Source: Chloroflexota bacterium
Lineage (GTDB): Bacteria; Chloroflexota; Anaerolineae; Aggregatilineales; J027
DNA: 64,000 nucleotides
Direction of reading: 5' to 3'
Assembly: GCA_016234595.1 (NCBI GenBank)
Contig: JACRBG010000002.1
Coordinates: 355,070 to 419,069, forward strand
The position numbers and the translations under genes are program-made. The notes under the pieces are model-generated. The model ran no database searches and was not told where the DNA came from. It worked only from the letters and a program-made list of their open reading frames with translations. Positions 45,015 to 54,136 of this stretch are shown piece after piece. The number at the start of each line of letters is the position of its first letter. Position 1 is the first letter of the stretch.

Positions 45015-46246
45015 ACACCCAGCAATTGCACCGCCACAGTCGTCATTTGGTACTGCTGCAAATTGGACAAATTGGCATTGGGGTTTTAAGCCAAATTATT
45101 TTGTTGGCACGTTGGTCACCCCACCCCGAAACCGATTTATTTCTGGTGGTCAGCGGGATTCCTTGGTTGGTCAGTGCAGCTTTATTGATTTCCGGTCTCG
45201 AAATGGCTTTGCCGTCGGCATATCACCATGTAACTGAGGTCGAAAGTTTTCTCAGCCTCCTTCTCGCTCTTACAATTATCATTGCATTGGTAGCGGCATT
45301 GTTTAGCGGATCCATTATTTTTGTTCTGGCTCAGCAAAACGGTTTGCCGTTGATGACCAGTTTGGTGATGGGGGCACTGTTGGGATTCCAAATCGTCCCG
45401 ACGGCGCTGACATGGCTAGGGCGAGGGGTTTTGGTGGCACGTGAGCAACTCAGCGCGGCTCGCGTAACCTTGTTGATGGGTAGTTTTATGACCCTTGGGG
45501 GTTATGCAGTCATACCGGGGCACCCAGCCATCGCCTTGCCAGTCGTCACGATTGGGGCGGCATTATGGACGGCGGTGGTGACATGGCGATTTTGTGGTGG
45601 ACTAGGTCTGCAAATCAATCGTTCTCTGCTTACCCGTTACACAGCCGAACTTAAACTGTTGGGGCGGGCAGTGACCGGAATTAGTGTAGCGGCGGGATTA
45701 GTACATCTGCAATTGTTGGTCGAACGAACAGCGATTTTGTTGTTAGGGACGGGTTATGTAGCGGCCTTTAATGTGGCAGGGCGTGGTTATGAAGCGTTGA
45801 TGGCCTTGGTTGTATCTGGTTTTGTGATGCCTGCCTATCCCCATTGGGCCAAAAATGCTGAATCGCGCCAATTGTTGGGCTGGTCACTTAAATGGGTGGT
45901 GGGACTAGGGGCGATCTTGAGTTTGGGCGTAGTTGTCGTCGCCATTTTTACTCTTACCGTTTTGGAAGGTCGCTGGACGGCAGGGCGACAAACCATGCAA
46001 GCGGTTTTGGTGCTGCTGCCGCGGTTTTGGTTGCTGACCAGCTTGCAACCGCTGATCTTGAAGCATTTCGCGCAAGGGGAAACATGGCCTCCGGTGATAG
46101 GTAGCTTGTTGGGAATTGGCATTATTGGGGGTGGAGCAGTCATTTTGCTACCACAAGCGGGCTTGGTTGGATTAGCATTGTTGGCGATAGGCAGCGTTGC
46201 ACCGGGGTGGATTATTCTCGGTTGGCGTGAAGGGCGTGGTCGCTAA
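45002..46246 (+). CDS. Polysaccharide flippase-like (Wzx/MVF-type) membrane protein
   Basis: About 414 aa from ATG 45002, which overlaps the end of the ligase gene by 13 bases; TTG 44996 is a weaker option. It has some 10-12 hydrophobic helices with few charged residues and the usual MATE/MVF-like look (LVSAALLISGLEMALPSAY, VAAFNVAGRGYEALMALV). Such proteins move lipid-linked sugar units across the membrane. Its position between a polymerase/ligase and glycosyltransferases supports this reading. It runs straight into the next gene. Confidence 0.75.
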   Translation: MASVDTQQLHRHSRHLVLLQIGQIGIGVLSQIILLARWSPHPETDLFLVVSGIPWLVSAALLISGLEMALPSAYHHVTEVESFLSLLLALTIIIALVAALFSGSIIFVLAQQNGLPLMTSLVMGALLGFQIVPTALTWLGRGVLVAREQLSAARVTLLMGSFMTLGGYAVIPGHPAIALPVVTIGAALWTAVVTWRFCGGLGLQINRSLLTRYTAELKLLGRAVTGISVAAGLVHLQLLVERTAILLLGTGYVAAFNVAGRGYEALMALVVSGFVMPAYPHWAKNAESRQLLGWSLKWVVGLGAILSLGVVVVAIFTLTVLEGRWTAGRQTMQAVLVLLPRFWLLTSLQPLILKHFAQGETWPPVIGSLLGIGIIGGGAVILLPQAGLVGLALLAIGSVAPGWIILGWREGRGR

Positions 46247-47443
46247 ATGCAGATATTGGTTTTATCGCCCTTTGTACCTCATCCTGAAATTTTACATGCG
46301 GGGGGACAGCACCTTTATCGCCTGATACATGACGTCAGTCCACGTCATGAACTGCATTTATTGGCCTATGGGCGTGATGAATCACCTGAGCAAATCGCTG
46401 CTATCAATGCCCTTTGCGGCTCAGTGAAAATTGTCACCCCAGCCTATACATGGGGACAAAAAGTTGAGCAGGTGCGACAGGGCGGATGGCGACACCCGCA
46501 CACCATTGGCCGACGAACCCATTTTGAAATGCGACAGGCCATTAGGCAGATTTGCGAATATGCCAAAATTGATGTGGCCCATTTGGCATGGACAGAAATG
46601 GCCCGTTATTTGGAAGTCATCCCTCCGCAAATCGGTACAGTGGTCAATTTGTTGGATATTGAAGCCCGCGTCCGTCCGCGTGAATTGGCTCTTTATCCTT
46701 TGGGTATAACCAAATTTCAAGCGATGCGTCGTGCCCACACCCTCATTCATTTGGAACAAGTTGCCATCCGACAGGCGACTCATCTGGTAGTATGTTCAGA
46801 AGCTGATCGGGCATGGTTAGCCGATAAACTAGACCCCAGCCACGTTTCAATAGCCCCTGTATGGTCGAACTTGGAATTTAACCCCCTGCCTGTCGAAAAT
46901 ATAATGGCAGGGCGGCTAGTGTTTTTTGGCGCAATGGATCGGATTGCCAATAGGGTAGCAGCGGAATTCTTAATCTATGAGGTTTTCCCATTGGTGGTGG
47001 CAGAATATCCAAAGGCGACTCTCCGTATTGTCGGGGCCAATCCCCCTGTACGATTGACGCGACAATATGCCCGCCATCCCCAAATCACTTTAACAGGGTA
47101 TGTGCGGAATGTCGCGGCTGAATGGGCAACGGCGGATGTGGCGGTGCTACCTAGCTTGATTGGTGGTGGGCAAGTGACCAAGATTATGCAGGCAATGGCC
47201 GCTGGTCGCCCTGTTGTCACATCGCCTTTTGGTAATGAGGGGATTGGAGCACCTGACGGGATTGCGGTAGAGTTAGGGGTGAATGCGTCAGATTTTGCCA
47301 ATGCTGTTCTGCGTCTTTTACGTGACCGCCTCCATTGGTCCAATATAGCCAACGGGGGACGTGAATTTGTGCGCCAGCATTTTGATTGGCAAACCTCAGT
47401 GCGTATCTTTGAGGCGGCATACCAAGCTGCCCTCTCAACCTGA
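46247..47443 (+). CDS. Glycosyltransferase family 4 protein
   Basis: A 398-aa GT-B-fold glycosyltransferase. The N-terminal lobe begins MQILVLSPFVPHPEILHAGG. The C-terminal lobe has the sugar-nucleotide region LVFFGAMDRIANRVAAEFLIYEVFP, TLRIVGANPP, ITLTGYVRNVAAEWATADVAVLPSLIGGGQVTKIMQAMAAGRPVV, the GT4 G-x-x-x-K-x-x-E-x-M-A-like stretch. Note that the usual Glu is Gln (KIMQAMA). It transfers a sugar to the growing surface glycan. Its ATG immediately follows the flippase stop. A relative with the same domain order lies at 59935-61152. Confidence 0.88.
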   Translation: MQILVLSPFVPHPEILHAGGQHLYRLIHDVSPRHELHLLAYGRDESPEQIAAINALCGSVKIVTPAYTWGQKVEQVRQGGWRHPHTIGRRTHFEMRQAIRQICEYAKIDVAHLAWTEMARYLEVIPPQIGTVVNLLDIEARVRPRELALYPLGITKFQAMRRAHTLIHLEQVAIRQATHLVVCSEADRAWLADKLDPSHVSIAPVWSNLEFNPLPVENIMAGRLVFFGAMDRIANRVAAEFLIYEVFPLVVAEYPKATLRIVGANPPVRLTRQYARHPQITLTGYVRNVAAEWATADVAVLPSLIGGGQVTKIMQAMAAGRPVVTSPFGNEGIGAPDGIAVELGVNASDFANAVLRLLRDRLHWSNIANGGREFVRQHFDWQTSVRIFEAAYQAALST

Positions 47444-47454
47444 AGGAAAGTCTC

Positions 47455-48408
47455 TTGACCTCAGTTGGTATTGTGATTGTGACATGGAACGGCCTGCATG
47501 ATACGCTAAAATGCCTGACCTCGCTGCGCCACCTGACCTATTCTCAATGGCAGGCGGTGGTGGTAGACAATGCTTCGCAAGATGGCACATCGGAATGTAT
47601 TACCGAGTATTTTCCCGAAGCGCATCTCATCCAAAATGACCGCAATACAGGTTATGTCCACGCCAACAATCAGGGCATTAGATGGCTGATGGCGCAAGGC
47701 TGCCAGTGGATATTGTTGTTGAACAACGACGTTGTGATGCAGCCAGATTCATTAACTGAAATGGTGCGCGTAGGCGCAGAAAATCCGCAAATTGGGGTAA
47801 TTGGCCCCTTGATGGAGCGCACGCTACGACCGGATGTAGTGGATATGGGTGGCGATTTGGATTTCAAATGGGGGCGGGTGCTGTTGCAGCGCTGTGCTGA
47901 CCAACCGCCTGTGGCTGAAAACTGGTTGCCGATAGATTATGTCTGGGGTTGTACCTTGATGGCGCGGCGGGATGTGATGGAAAATATCGGTGGGCTTGCC
48001 CCCATTTATGATGCCTATTTTGAAGACGCCGAGTTGTGCCTACGGGCTAAAAAATTAGGATATTTGACGGCGGTGGCCTTGCAATCGAATGTGATTCATG
48101 CGGTGGGCAGTTCTGGTGAAAAACGATTTTTGTGGCAGACCTACCTCCGTACACGCAATCATGCCCTATTTTTCATGCGATTTAGCCAGCCCCGTGATTG
48201 GCCGACCCTTCTCCCCTCTCTATTTTTGTGGCAACTTCCCGAAATTGTGGGTCGCTCTGCCGCCCTGTATATGGCCCGCACCTTACGTCGCAAAAAATAT
48301 GCAACCCGCCCTATTAAATTATGGGGCTACGTACCCCCCGAACGTCCGACTCCGACCCAAATTCGAGCATGGCTGCACGAGGCAGGCTATTTTGAGGGCC
48401 AACCATGA
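47455..48408 (+). CDS. Glycosyltransferase family 2 protein (rhamnosyltransferase-like)
   Basis: A 317-aa GT-A-fold enzyme from TTG 47455. The N-terminus is VGIVIVTWNG, followed by VVVDNASQDGTSE. The metal-binding DxD equivalent is NND in LLLNNDVVMQPD. The acceptor region has EDAELCLRAKKLGYLTAV. The Y-F-E-D-A-E pattern and the C-terminal hydrophobic stretch resemble rhamnosyl- and related glycan-forming transferases. It is the fourth gene of the operon and overlaps the next by 4 bases (ATGA). Confidence 0.9.
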   Translation: MTSVGIVIVTWNGLHDTLKCLTSLRHLTYSQWQAVVVDNASQDGTSECITEYFPEAHLIQNDRNTGYVHANNQGIRWLMAQGCQWILLLNNDVVMQPDSLTEMVRVGAENPQIGVIGPLMERTLRPDVVDMGGDLDFKWGRVLLQRCADQPPVAENWLPIDYVWGCTLMARRDVMENIGGLAPIYDAYFEDAELCLRAKKLGYLTAVALQSNVIHAVGSSGEKRFLWQTYLRTRNHALFFMRFSQPRDWPTLLPSLFLWQLPEIVGRSAALYMARTLRRKKYATRPIKLWGYVPPERPTPTQIRAWLHEAGYFEGQP

Positions 48409-49283
48409 AATATCCGCGATTTTCGATTATTGTGACCACCCATAATCGCCCTGCGCTGGTGATGCGTTGTGTCGAGAGTTTATTGACCCAAGATTTTCCA
48501 TCTGCCGACTTTGAAATTATTGTGGTGGACGATGGCAGTCACCCCCGCACCATCAATGTATTGGCTTCCTATCGCCAAGCAGGCCTGATTCATTATTTGT
48601 ATCAATCCCAGCAAGGTTGGGGCGCGGCGCGATTGAATGGTGTGCGGCACAGTCGTGGCGAAATTATGGTGTTTTTGGATGATGATTGCCAAGCCCCACC
48701 CACATGGCTAAGTACCTATGCTGCTGTTTATGAAAAGTATCCGCAAGTCGTGGGTGTTGGGGGTGGACTGCGGTATGGCAATAGAATGAATGTAGCGGGA
48801 TGGAAACAATATCATGGGCACATGGCCTATTTTGACCATCTAAACGCCCCACTTGGCATTACCCATACCCAAGCTGGACGGGTATGGTTTACGTTTGGGG
48901 GCAATCGCAGTTTTCGCAAAACCACATGGTTGTCAGTACAGCCTAAATCCAATGACTGGTATTTTGACGATTACTCTATAGACCAGCGACTCCGTGAGCA
49001 GAAGTTAGGTGTTTATTATGAGCCAGCGGCATGGGTCGAACATTTTTATTTTCTGAGCCTGCCCCAGCGTTTACGATCGGCTTATCGTTATGGTCGCTCG
49101 GAAAAATCGTTGCGATCGCAAAATCAGATTCCATCTATCCCAGCGGCTAGGCTAGGCCTATGGGGGCGCTGGCAACGTATGAAAGCCGAAGCACCGGAAG
49201 CCAGTAATTTTGCTCATAGCTGGTATGCCCTAACCCAGCCGTTGATATGGCTAGCGCGCCGATGGGGGCGAAACTGGTCTTAA
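48405..49283 (+). CDS. Glycosyltransferase family 2 protein
   Basis: A 292-aa GT-A-fold enzyme. It has FSIIVTTHNRPALVMRCVESLLTQDF, EIIVVDDGSHP, and the metal site DDD in VMVFLDDDCQAPP-like context (residues about 88-95). A later R-F-T-F-GGNRSFRK segment is seen as TFGGNRSFRKTTWL. It ends the polysaccharide operon. The C-terminal 90 residues are basic and may bind the membrane. The sugar donor is unknown. After it, the strand is quiet for about 125 bases, AT-rich, before the copper-related genes. Confidence 0.88.
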   Translation: MKYPRFSIIVTTHNRPALVMRCVESLLTQDFPSADFEIIVVDDGSHPRTINVLASYRQAGLIHYLYQSQQGWGAARLNGVRHSRGEIMVFLDDDCQAPPTWLSTYAAVYEKYPQVVGVGGGLRYGNRMNVAGWKQYHGHMAYFDHLNAPLGITHTQAGRVWFTFGGNRSFRKTTWLSVQPKSNDWYFDDYSIDQRLREQKLGVYYEPAAWVEHFYFLSLPQRLRSAYRYGRSEKSLRSQNQIPSIPAARLGLWGRWQRMKAEAPEASNFAHSWYALTQPLIWLARRWGRNWS

Positions 49284-49397
49284 TGATTTATTTTGATAAT
49301 TTGTGGTAATTTTTGATAAATTATGATATTTATAGATAAGGCCGCTACGATTTTTTGAAGTTGGCACTATCTAACCTATTCCACCACGAGAAAGGTC
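49284..49397 (+). promoter_or_regulatory. AT-rich leader with a direct repeat, likely promoter region of the copper genes
   Basis: The sequence TTTTGATAA occurs at 49291-49299 and again at 49311-49319, two helical turns apart, in a strongly AT-rich stretch. A TATGAT box at 49322-49327 lacks a good -35. This looks like a promoter or regulator-binding zone, but no hexamer pair is convincing. Confidence 0.35.
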
Positions 49398-49409
49398 TTG
49401 TCCATACCC

Positions 49410-50006
49410 ATGAACAAACGTCGTCTTTTTGTTGCATTTTTACTCATTACCCTGTTAGGTATCACGCTTTTTTCAAGCTCCCATCAAGCTGCACTGGCGC
49501 ATGAAGGTCGTCAGGTTGGCCCCTACACCATTGAATTAGGCTGGGTGGTTGAACCTGCTTATGTCGGTGTTTATAACGGCGTAGAAGTGTTTATCAGTCT
49601 GGGTGAAGGTGAAGATGACCATACTGATGATGCTGCCACTGATGACCACCATGATGATTCAGTTGAAGCGATTGATGCGACTTTGCAGGTCGAGGTCATT
49701 TTTGGCGATGCGACCAAGGTGCTTGATCTTGAAGCTGTGTGGGGCGATGTCAATCATTACGCCGCTCCAATAATCGCAACTCGTCCCGGTGACTATACCT
49801 TTCATTTGACCGGGACGATTGGTGATACCCCGGTTGATGAAGTATTCACTTCAGCGGATGGGGGTTTTAGCTCAGTTGAACCCATCAGTGATATTCTGTT
49901 CCCCGAACCAGAGGCTTCAATCGCTGGATTGCAGGCCCAAATTGACCAATTATTGGCGCAGATTGCCGAATTGCAAACCCAACTGACCGCTTTACAAGGC
50001 CAATAG
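49410..50006 (+). CDS. Exported His/Asp-rich protein with coiled-coil tail
   Basis: About 198 aa. ATG 49410 begins a signal peptide (MNKRRLFVAFLLITLLG, cleavage near AALA-HEG); a TTG at 49398 is an alternative start. Mature residues about 63-85 are packed with Asp and His (GEDDHTDDAATDDHHDD), a likely metal-binding segment. Around it is a beta-rich domain (VGPYTIELGWVVEPAYVGVYNGVEVFI) and a C-terminal Gln/Leu-rich coiled coil. I do not recognise a family. It sits 25 bases upstream of the CopC-CopD fusion and is probably co-transcribed, suggesting metal handling outside the membrane. Confidence 0.7.
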   Translation: MNKRRLFVAFLLITLLGITLFSSSHQAALAHEGRQVGPYTIELGWVVEPAYVGVYNGVEVFISLGEGEDDHTDDAATDDHHDDSVEAIDATLQVEVIFGDATKVLDLEAVWGDVNHYAAPIIATRPGDYTFHLTGTIGDTPVDEVFTSADGGFSSVEPISDILFPEPEASIAGLQAQIDQLLAQIAELQTQLTALQGQ

Positions 50007-50031
50007 CCCATTCTGGACGCAGGGAAAAACG

Positions 50032-52815
50032 ATGCTAAGGCGCTTGCTGATTCTTATTGGGATTATTGGCGTGGCACTAGGGGTGGCAAGTTCGGCCCAA
50101 GCCCATGCCAATCTCTATCATTCCAACCCGGTAGCGAATGCTGTTTTGGAGGTCTCGCCGCCCGAAATTCGGCTGTGGTTTACCGAATCATTGGAAGCCG
50201 ATTTTAGTAGTTTTTCCCTGCGCGACCGAGATGGTATTGTCATCGAAACCCCGCCCTCACAACTTGATTCGTCCGATTCCCAGCAGCTATTTATGCGACC
50301 TGACCGCCTGCCAGACGGTTTATATACGGTGTCATGGCGGGTAGTTTCGGCGGCGGATGGACACCAAACACGCGGTAGTTTTGTGTTTACGATTGGCGAG
50401 CCAATTGTAGGGATAGGGGCGACCACTAGCCATAATGAACCCATCCCTACCGACAGCGCCACAATTCGATGGTTAAATCTGATTAGCTTGGCCCTCCTGA
50501 TAGGAAGTGTGGGGTTCTGGTTATTTGTCTGGCAGCCTGTGTTTGGTGATTCCCAGCCTGCTGTTGAGAACCGTATGCGAAAATTGATCTGGGTCGGGTG
50601 GTGGCTGGTGGGATGGACAAGCCTGCTCCTCTTGCTACTACAAATCGCCCAAGCGACAGGTCATGCCATTTTTAGCCCGATCCACCAAACAGTGTTGGAT
50701 CAAGTTGTGACTCAAACACGTTTTGGGCGATTGTGGCTGGCTCGTAATGGCCTGTGGGTGCTGGTAGGCGTCATTTTGCTGCTTGCCAAACACGATCGGC
50801 GGTTCTATTGGAACGCGCTGGTTTTAGGTGGGGTCGTTTTGCTCACGCAAAGTTTATTTAGCCATGCCAGTGCTGCTCAAAAACAAACAGAGGCTGTTGC
50901 CGCTGACTGGTTACATCTATGGGTTTCCACCCTATGGGTAGGTGGATTGGTTCAGTTTATCAATGTTGTTGGACCAGTGCGCCGAGAATCTAACGGAACA
51001 GATCAATTAGGGAAGCTGGTTGGTTATTTTTCCAATATGGCACGGGTCACCGTGATGGGTTTAATCATCACGGGTACCTATGCGGCATGGCTGCAAGTGG
51101 GTTCGTTAGATGGTTTTTTGGATACCCAGTATGGACAAGCTCTGTTGGTCAAATTATTGCTGCTCTTGCCCCTGCTAGGTATTGCGGGGATCAACCTCAT
51201 TTTGACACAGCGTGGCTTGCAGCAGGGCCAAAAAATTTGGGCAGGTCGGTTGCAGGGATTAATCGGTTTTGAAATTACACTGGCATGTGGGATATTGATA
51301 GCGGTTGGGGTTATGACGGCGATTGCTCCGGCGCGTGGGGTCATAGAATTACGCGATGCCCAAGTGGCCGTCTCAAGTGAACCTCCACCCGACCAGATTG
51401 TAGAAACCCAAATCGCCGACGGTTTAAGTATTCAATTAGACATCCGTCCCGGCTATGTAGGCCAAAATACCTTTACGGTGCTCCTCACCAACTTAAGTGG
51501 CAAACCGATCGAAGATGCCTCACTCATTCGGTTGCGCTTTGAAAACCAATCCGAAAACTTGGGCCAGAGTGAACTCCGTCCAACTCATCGAGGTGATGGA
51601 GCCTATACCATTGTGGGTAGCAATCTTAGCACCCCCGGCGCTTGGCAAATTCGCTTGAGTGTGCAGCGCCCTGATGAATTTGATACCGTCGTAGATTTTA
51701 ACCCGCAGGTCAGTTTACCACCCGCCCCTTTGCCGCCGCCGCCGCTTCCAGATGATAGCACCCCATTACCTTATCAGAGTGTAGCATCACTACTGACAGG
51801 GTTAATAGCTCTCGGATTTGGGGGCTTGGTCATTGGGCAAAATCGGCGGCAGTGGCGACGAGGGGAAGGGTTAGTTGCGGGGGGCCTAATCATGGTCGGG
51901 GCAATATTACTAGTTAGTGGGGCGATTGGTTCAGCTGGCATTGCCGAACCCTCGACTAAAGCCGCCGCATTTAATCCTGCCCCTAGCGCACCTGTCCGCA
52001 TGATTTTTACCAGTTCGGCGACCTATCCCTATTTGCTAACGGCTGATGGCGTGATTTTGCGACCTATTGAAAGTGATGCCGCCGAACCCGAATGGCAGAC
52101 TGTACCATTGGATACGCCTGTTAATGATTTGTATGTTGATCCCAAGGGAGTGTTATGGGCTGCTACGGATAAAGGACTGCGCGTCAATCGGGACGGGAAT
52201 TGGGAAACGGTGGATGATGTACCATCTCAAGTTTTGGAAATGACCCATGGCTATTTGTTTTCGATGGGTATGGGTGAAATCATGCGTGGGCCAGATCATT
52301 GGATGTTGTTAGATGTGCCTCTACCCGACCAACCGACGGGTGATTTGGTCATGATGGGCAATCACACCCACATTCTGCAAAATGGCGACCAGCTTTTCCA
52401 AACCCCTGATTTGGGTTTAGGCTGGAAGCCAATTAATGCTCCGGCTCCGGTCAAATTGACATGGTTGGATGAGGATGGCAATTTAATTGCCGTCACCGAA
52501 CAAGGTGTCTATCGTTGGAATTATGCCGATGGGACATGGAGTGAGCCGCTGCCTCTGCCCGAAAACCAGTCAATTGATGTTATCCGCCAATTTAACGGGC
52601 GATTTTATGTGGTGGCAGGTGGCAAATTTTATGGTCGCGCCAGTGGGGTGTGGCAGGTGGTTGAACTACCCGATGCGACGAATGCCTATTTTTATGGGCT
52701 AGGGATGCAATATCCGGGTACACTTTGGGTATTGGATTCATCTGGCGCGGCGTTGTGGTCATCCACCGATGCAGAGACGTGGACAAAGATTGAGGTGATA
52801 CAACTCGCGCCCTAA
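50032..52815 (+). CDS. CopC-CopD copper resistance fusion with C-terminal propeller-like domain
   Basis: A 927-aa protein. The signal peptide (cleavage about SSAQA-HAN) exposes a CopC domain starting at His, as in copper-binding CopC (HANLYHSNPVANAVLEVSPPEIRLWFTESLE). Its end shows the CopC motif AADGHQTRGSFVF with a His. A CopD membrane domain follows (about 145-435; about eight helices, WLHLWVSTLWVGGL near the middle). Next come a beta-sandwich (about 460-570), a Pro-rich linker, two more helices (about 585-640), and a soluble beta-propeller-like domain (about 660-925; WAATDKGLRVNRDGNWETVDDV repeats). CopCD imports or handles periplasmic-type copper. The triple fusion with a propeller is uncommon. 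Confidence 0.85.
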   Translation: MLRRLLILIGIIGVALGVASSAQAHANLYHSNPVANAVLEVSPPEIRLWFTESLEADFSSFSLRDRDGIVIETPPSQLDSSDSQQLFMRPDRLPDGLYTVSWRVVSAADGHQTRGSFVFTIGEPIVGIGATTSHNEPIPTDSATIRWLNLISLALLIGSVGFWLFVWQPVFGDSQPAVENRMRKLIWVGWWLVGWTSLLLLLLQIAQATGHAIFSPIHQTVLDQVVTQTRFGRLWLARNGLWVLVGVILLLAKHDRRFYWNALVLGGVVLLTQSLFSHASAAQKQTEAVAADWLHLWVSTLWVGGLVQFINVVGPVRRESNGTDQLGKLVGYFSNMARVTVMGLIITGTYAAWLQVGSLDGFLDTQYGQALLVKLLLLLPLLGIAGINLILTQRGLQQGQKIWAGRLQGLIGFEITLACGILIAVGVMTAIAPARGVIELRDAQVAVSSEPPPDQIVETQIADGLSIQLDIRPGYVGQNTFTVLLTNLSGKPIEDASLIRLRFENQSENLGQSELRPTHRGDGAYTIVGSNLSTPGAWQIRLSVQRPDEFDTVVDFNPQVSLPPAPLPPPPLPDDSTPLPYQSVASLLTGLIALGFGGLVIGQNRRQWRRGEGLVAGGLIMVGAILLVSGAIGSAGIAEPSTKAAAFNPAPSAPVRMIFTSSATYPYLLTADGVILRPIESDAAEPEWQTVPLDTPVNDLYVDPKGVLWAATDKGLRVNRDGNWETVDDVPSQVLEMTHGYLFSMGMGEIMRGPDHWMLLDVPLPDQPTGDLVMMGNHTHILQNGDQLFQTPDLGLGWKPINAPAPVKLTWLDEDGNLIAVTEQGVYRWNYADGTWSEPLPLPENQSIDVIRQFNGRFYVVAGGKFYGRASGVWQVVELPDATNAYFYGLGMQYPGTLWVLDSSGAALWSSTDAETWTKIEVIQLAP

Positions 52816-52836
52816 AATTCGGAAAGGGGTTCGGCC

Positions 52837-53475
52837 TTGTTGATAGCGGTGCTTTCCCTTCTAGCATTGATTTCAGGCGTCCTACATATTCGGGCTGAAT
52901 ATTTTGGCCCGCAAAAACAAATCTATCTGTTTAAGCCATTGACGATGGTGTGCATCATCTTGATGGCACTGTCTATCAATCCGCCAATCTCCGATACCTA
53001 CAAAATCATCATTCTGATTGGTTTGTTATTTTCTATCGGTGGCGACATATTTTTGATGCTGCCCCAAGATCGTTTTATCCTTGGCCTCGTCAGTTTTTTA
53101 ATTGCGCATATTTTTTACATTGTCGCCTTTGCCGTCGAAGGGGATATGCCCATTGTATTATGGATTGCCATCCCCTTACTGATTTTCGGTGGAGGCATGT
53201 TGGCAATTTTGATGCCGTCGTTGGGTGAAATGAAAGTACCTGTAATCGTTTATATGCTGGTGATTTTGACGATGGGCTGGATGGCAATTGGACGCTGGCT
53301 AGCTACTGAGCAAGTAGGGTCATTTTTGGCAGCGGCGGGTGCGACCCTCTTTATGATTTCGGACGCGACCTTAGCCTATAATCGCTTTAAAAAGGCTTTC
53401 CATTTAGCTGAATTAATTATTTTGGGGACATATTTTGCGGCACAGTGGTTGATTGCCCTATCCATTATGCGCTAG
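52837..53475 (+). CDS. YhhN-family membrane protein (lysoplasmalogenase-like)
   Basis: A 212-aa protein with seven to eight hydrophobic helices. The family pattern is visible in YLFKPLTMVCIILMAL, GLLFSIGGDIFLMLPQDRFILGLVSFLIAHIFYIVAF and MISDATLAYNRFKKAFHLAELIILGTYFAAQWLIA. The aspartates in GGDIFLM and ISDATLA are the conserved active-site candidates in TMEM86/YhhN enzymes, which cleave vinyl-ether lysophospholipids. The start is TTG 52837 (next codon also TTG) after GGAAAGGGG. It follows the copper gene by 21 bases. The lipid role is family-based. Confidence 0.82.
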   Translation: MLIAVLSLLALISGVLHIRAEYFGPQKQIYLFKPLTMVCIILMALSINPPISDTYKIIILIGLLFSIGGDIFLMLPQDRFILGLVSFLIAHIFYIVAFAVEGDMPIVLWIAIPLLIFGGGMLAILMPSLGEMKVPVIVYMLVILTMGWMAIGRWLATEQVGSFLAAAGATLFMISDATLAYNRFKKAFHLAELIILGTYFAAQWLIALSIMR

Positions 53476-53507
53476 AAAAAAAGAGGGCGGTACAAAAATC
53501 ACCCTCT
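53475..53507 (-). terminator. Intrinsic terminator of the leftward lipoprotein gene
   Basis: The stem arms are agaggg 53482-53487 and ccctct 53502-53507. On the minus strand they are followed by seven T (plus-strand A-run 53475-53481). The leftward gene stops at 53517. On the other strand there is no T-run. Confidence 0.7.
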
Positions 53508-53516
53508 CCCAACACC

Positions 53517-54080
53517 TCATTGCACGACAGGGGGTACTAGTGCGACACTCGCAATGGCCTGAGTGGTGATGCCATCAGCGGCAACTGTCAGCGGAACTGT
53601 TACGGTGCGGCGGTCTACAAAACACAGCGATTCATTGACGGCTTCGCACCAATAGATATTGAGATTGAGCGTAACAATAGCCTCGCCTGCTTGTAAGATT
53701 AATGGGATGACAATAGGTAACTTGGGTTCGATTTCTTCCAGCTTGGCGTCGCTCTCGCTAATCGAGGCGGCAGTACTATCAGAGCTAAATTCTCCCACAA
53801 AGGGTGCTAGATTATTGAATTTATAACCCTCTGGCATCGAGACATTCAGCACCAGACGACCTTCACCGGGCGCAAGTTTTTGGGATTCAAGAGTTTCTTG
53901 CTGAATGCCGTTTGCATTGGGATTGATGGTGACGGGACTTAAGCCTGCGGTTGGGGTCAGGGTTGGTGTGTTTGGATTGCCATTGCTGCCGCCATCCGAT
54001 TTATCCTCATCCTTTTTGCATGCCACCAAAATCCCTGTCAGGGCAATGATAACGACCATCAAGAGGGTTTTATTGCGCAT
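53517..54080 (-). CDS. Small lipoprotein
   Basis: A 187-aa lipoprotein. Signal peptide and lipobox LVAC (Cys about 21) are followed by a Ser/Asn/Gly/Pro/Thr linker (about 25-60). A beta-rich domain (about 70-185) begins LAPGEGRLVLNVSMPEGYKFN and includes two cysteines (YWCEAVNESLCFVD) that could form a disulfide. It resembles the thiol-disulfide-interchange DsbD alpha-type fold in places (WCEAVNESLC echoes the YxGCAxxGLC motif), but that likeness is weak. It is a single leftward gene with its own terminator. Role unknown. Confidence 0.65.
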   Translation of the reverse strand: MRNKTLLMVVIIALTGILVACKKDEDKSDGGSNGNPNTPTLTPTAGLSPVTINPNANGIQQETLESQKLAPGEGRLVLNVSMPEGYKFNNLAPFVGEFSSDSTAASISESDAKLEEIEPKLPIVIPLILQAGEAIVTLNLNIYWCEAVNESLCFVDRRTVTVPLTVAADGITTQAIASVALVPPVVQ

Positions 54081-54136
54081 CCCAAAATTTCCTTATGACT
54101 ATGATGATTTCCTACTATCAATACCCGCCTATAGAG

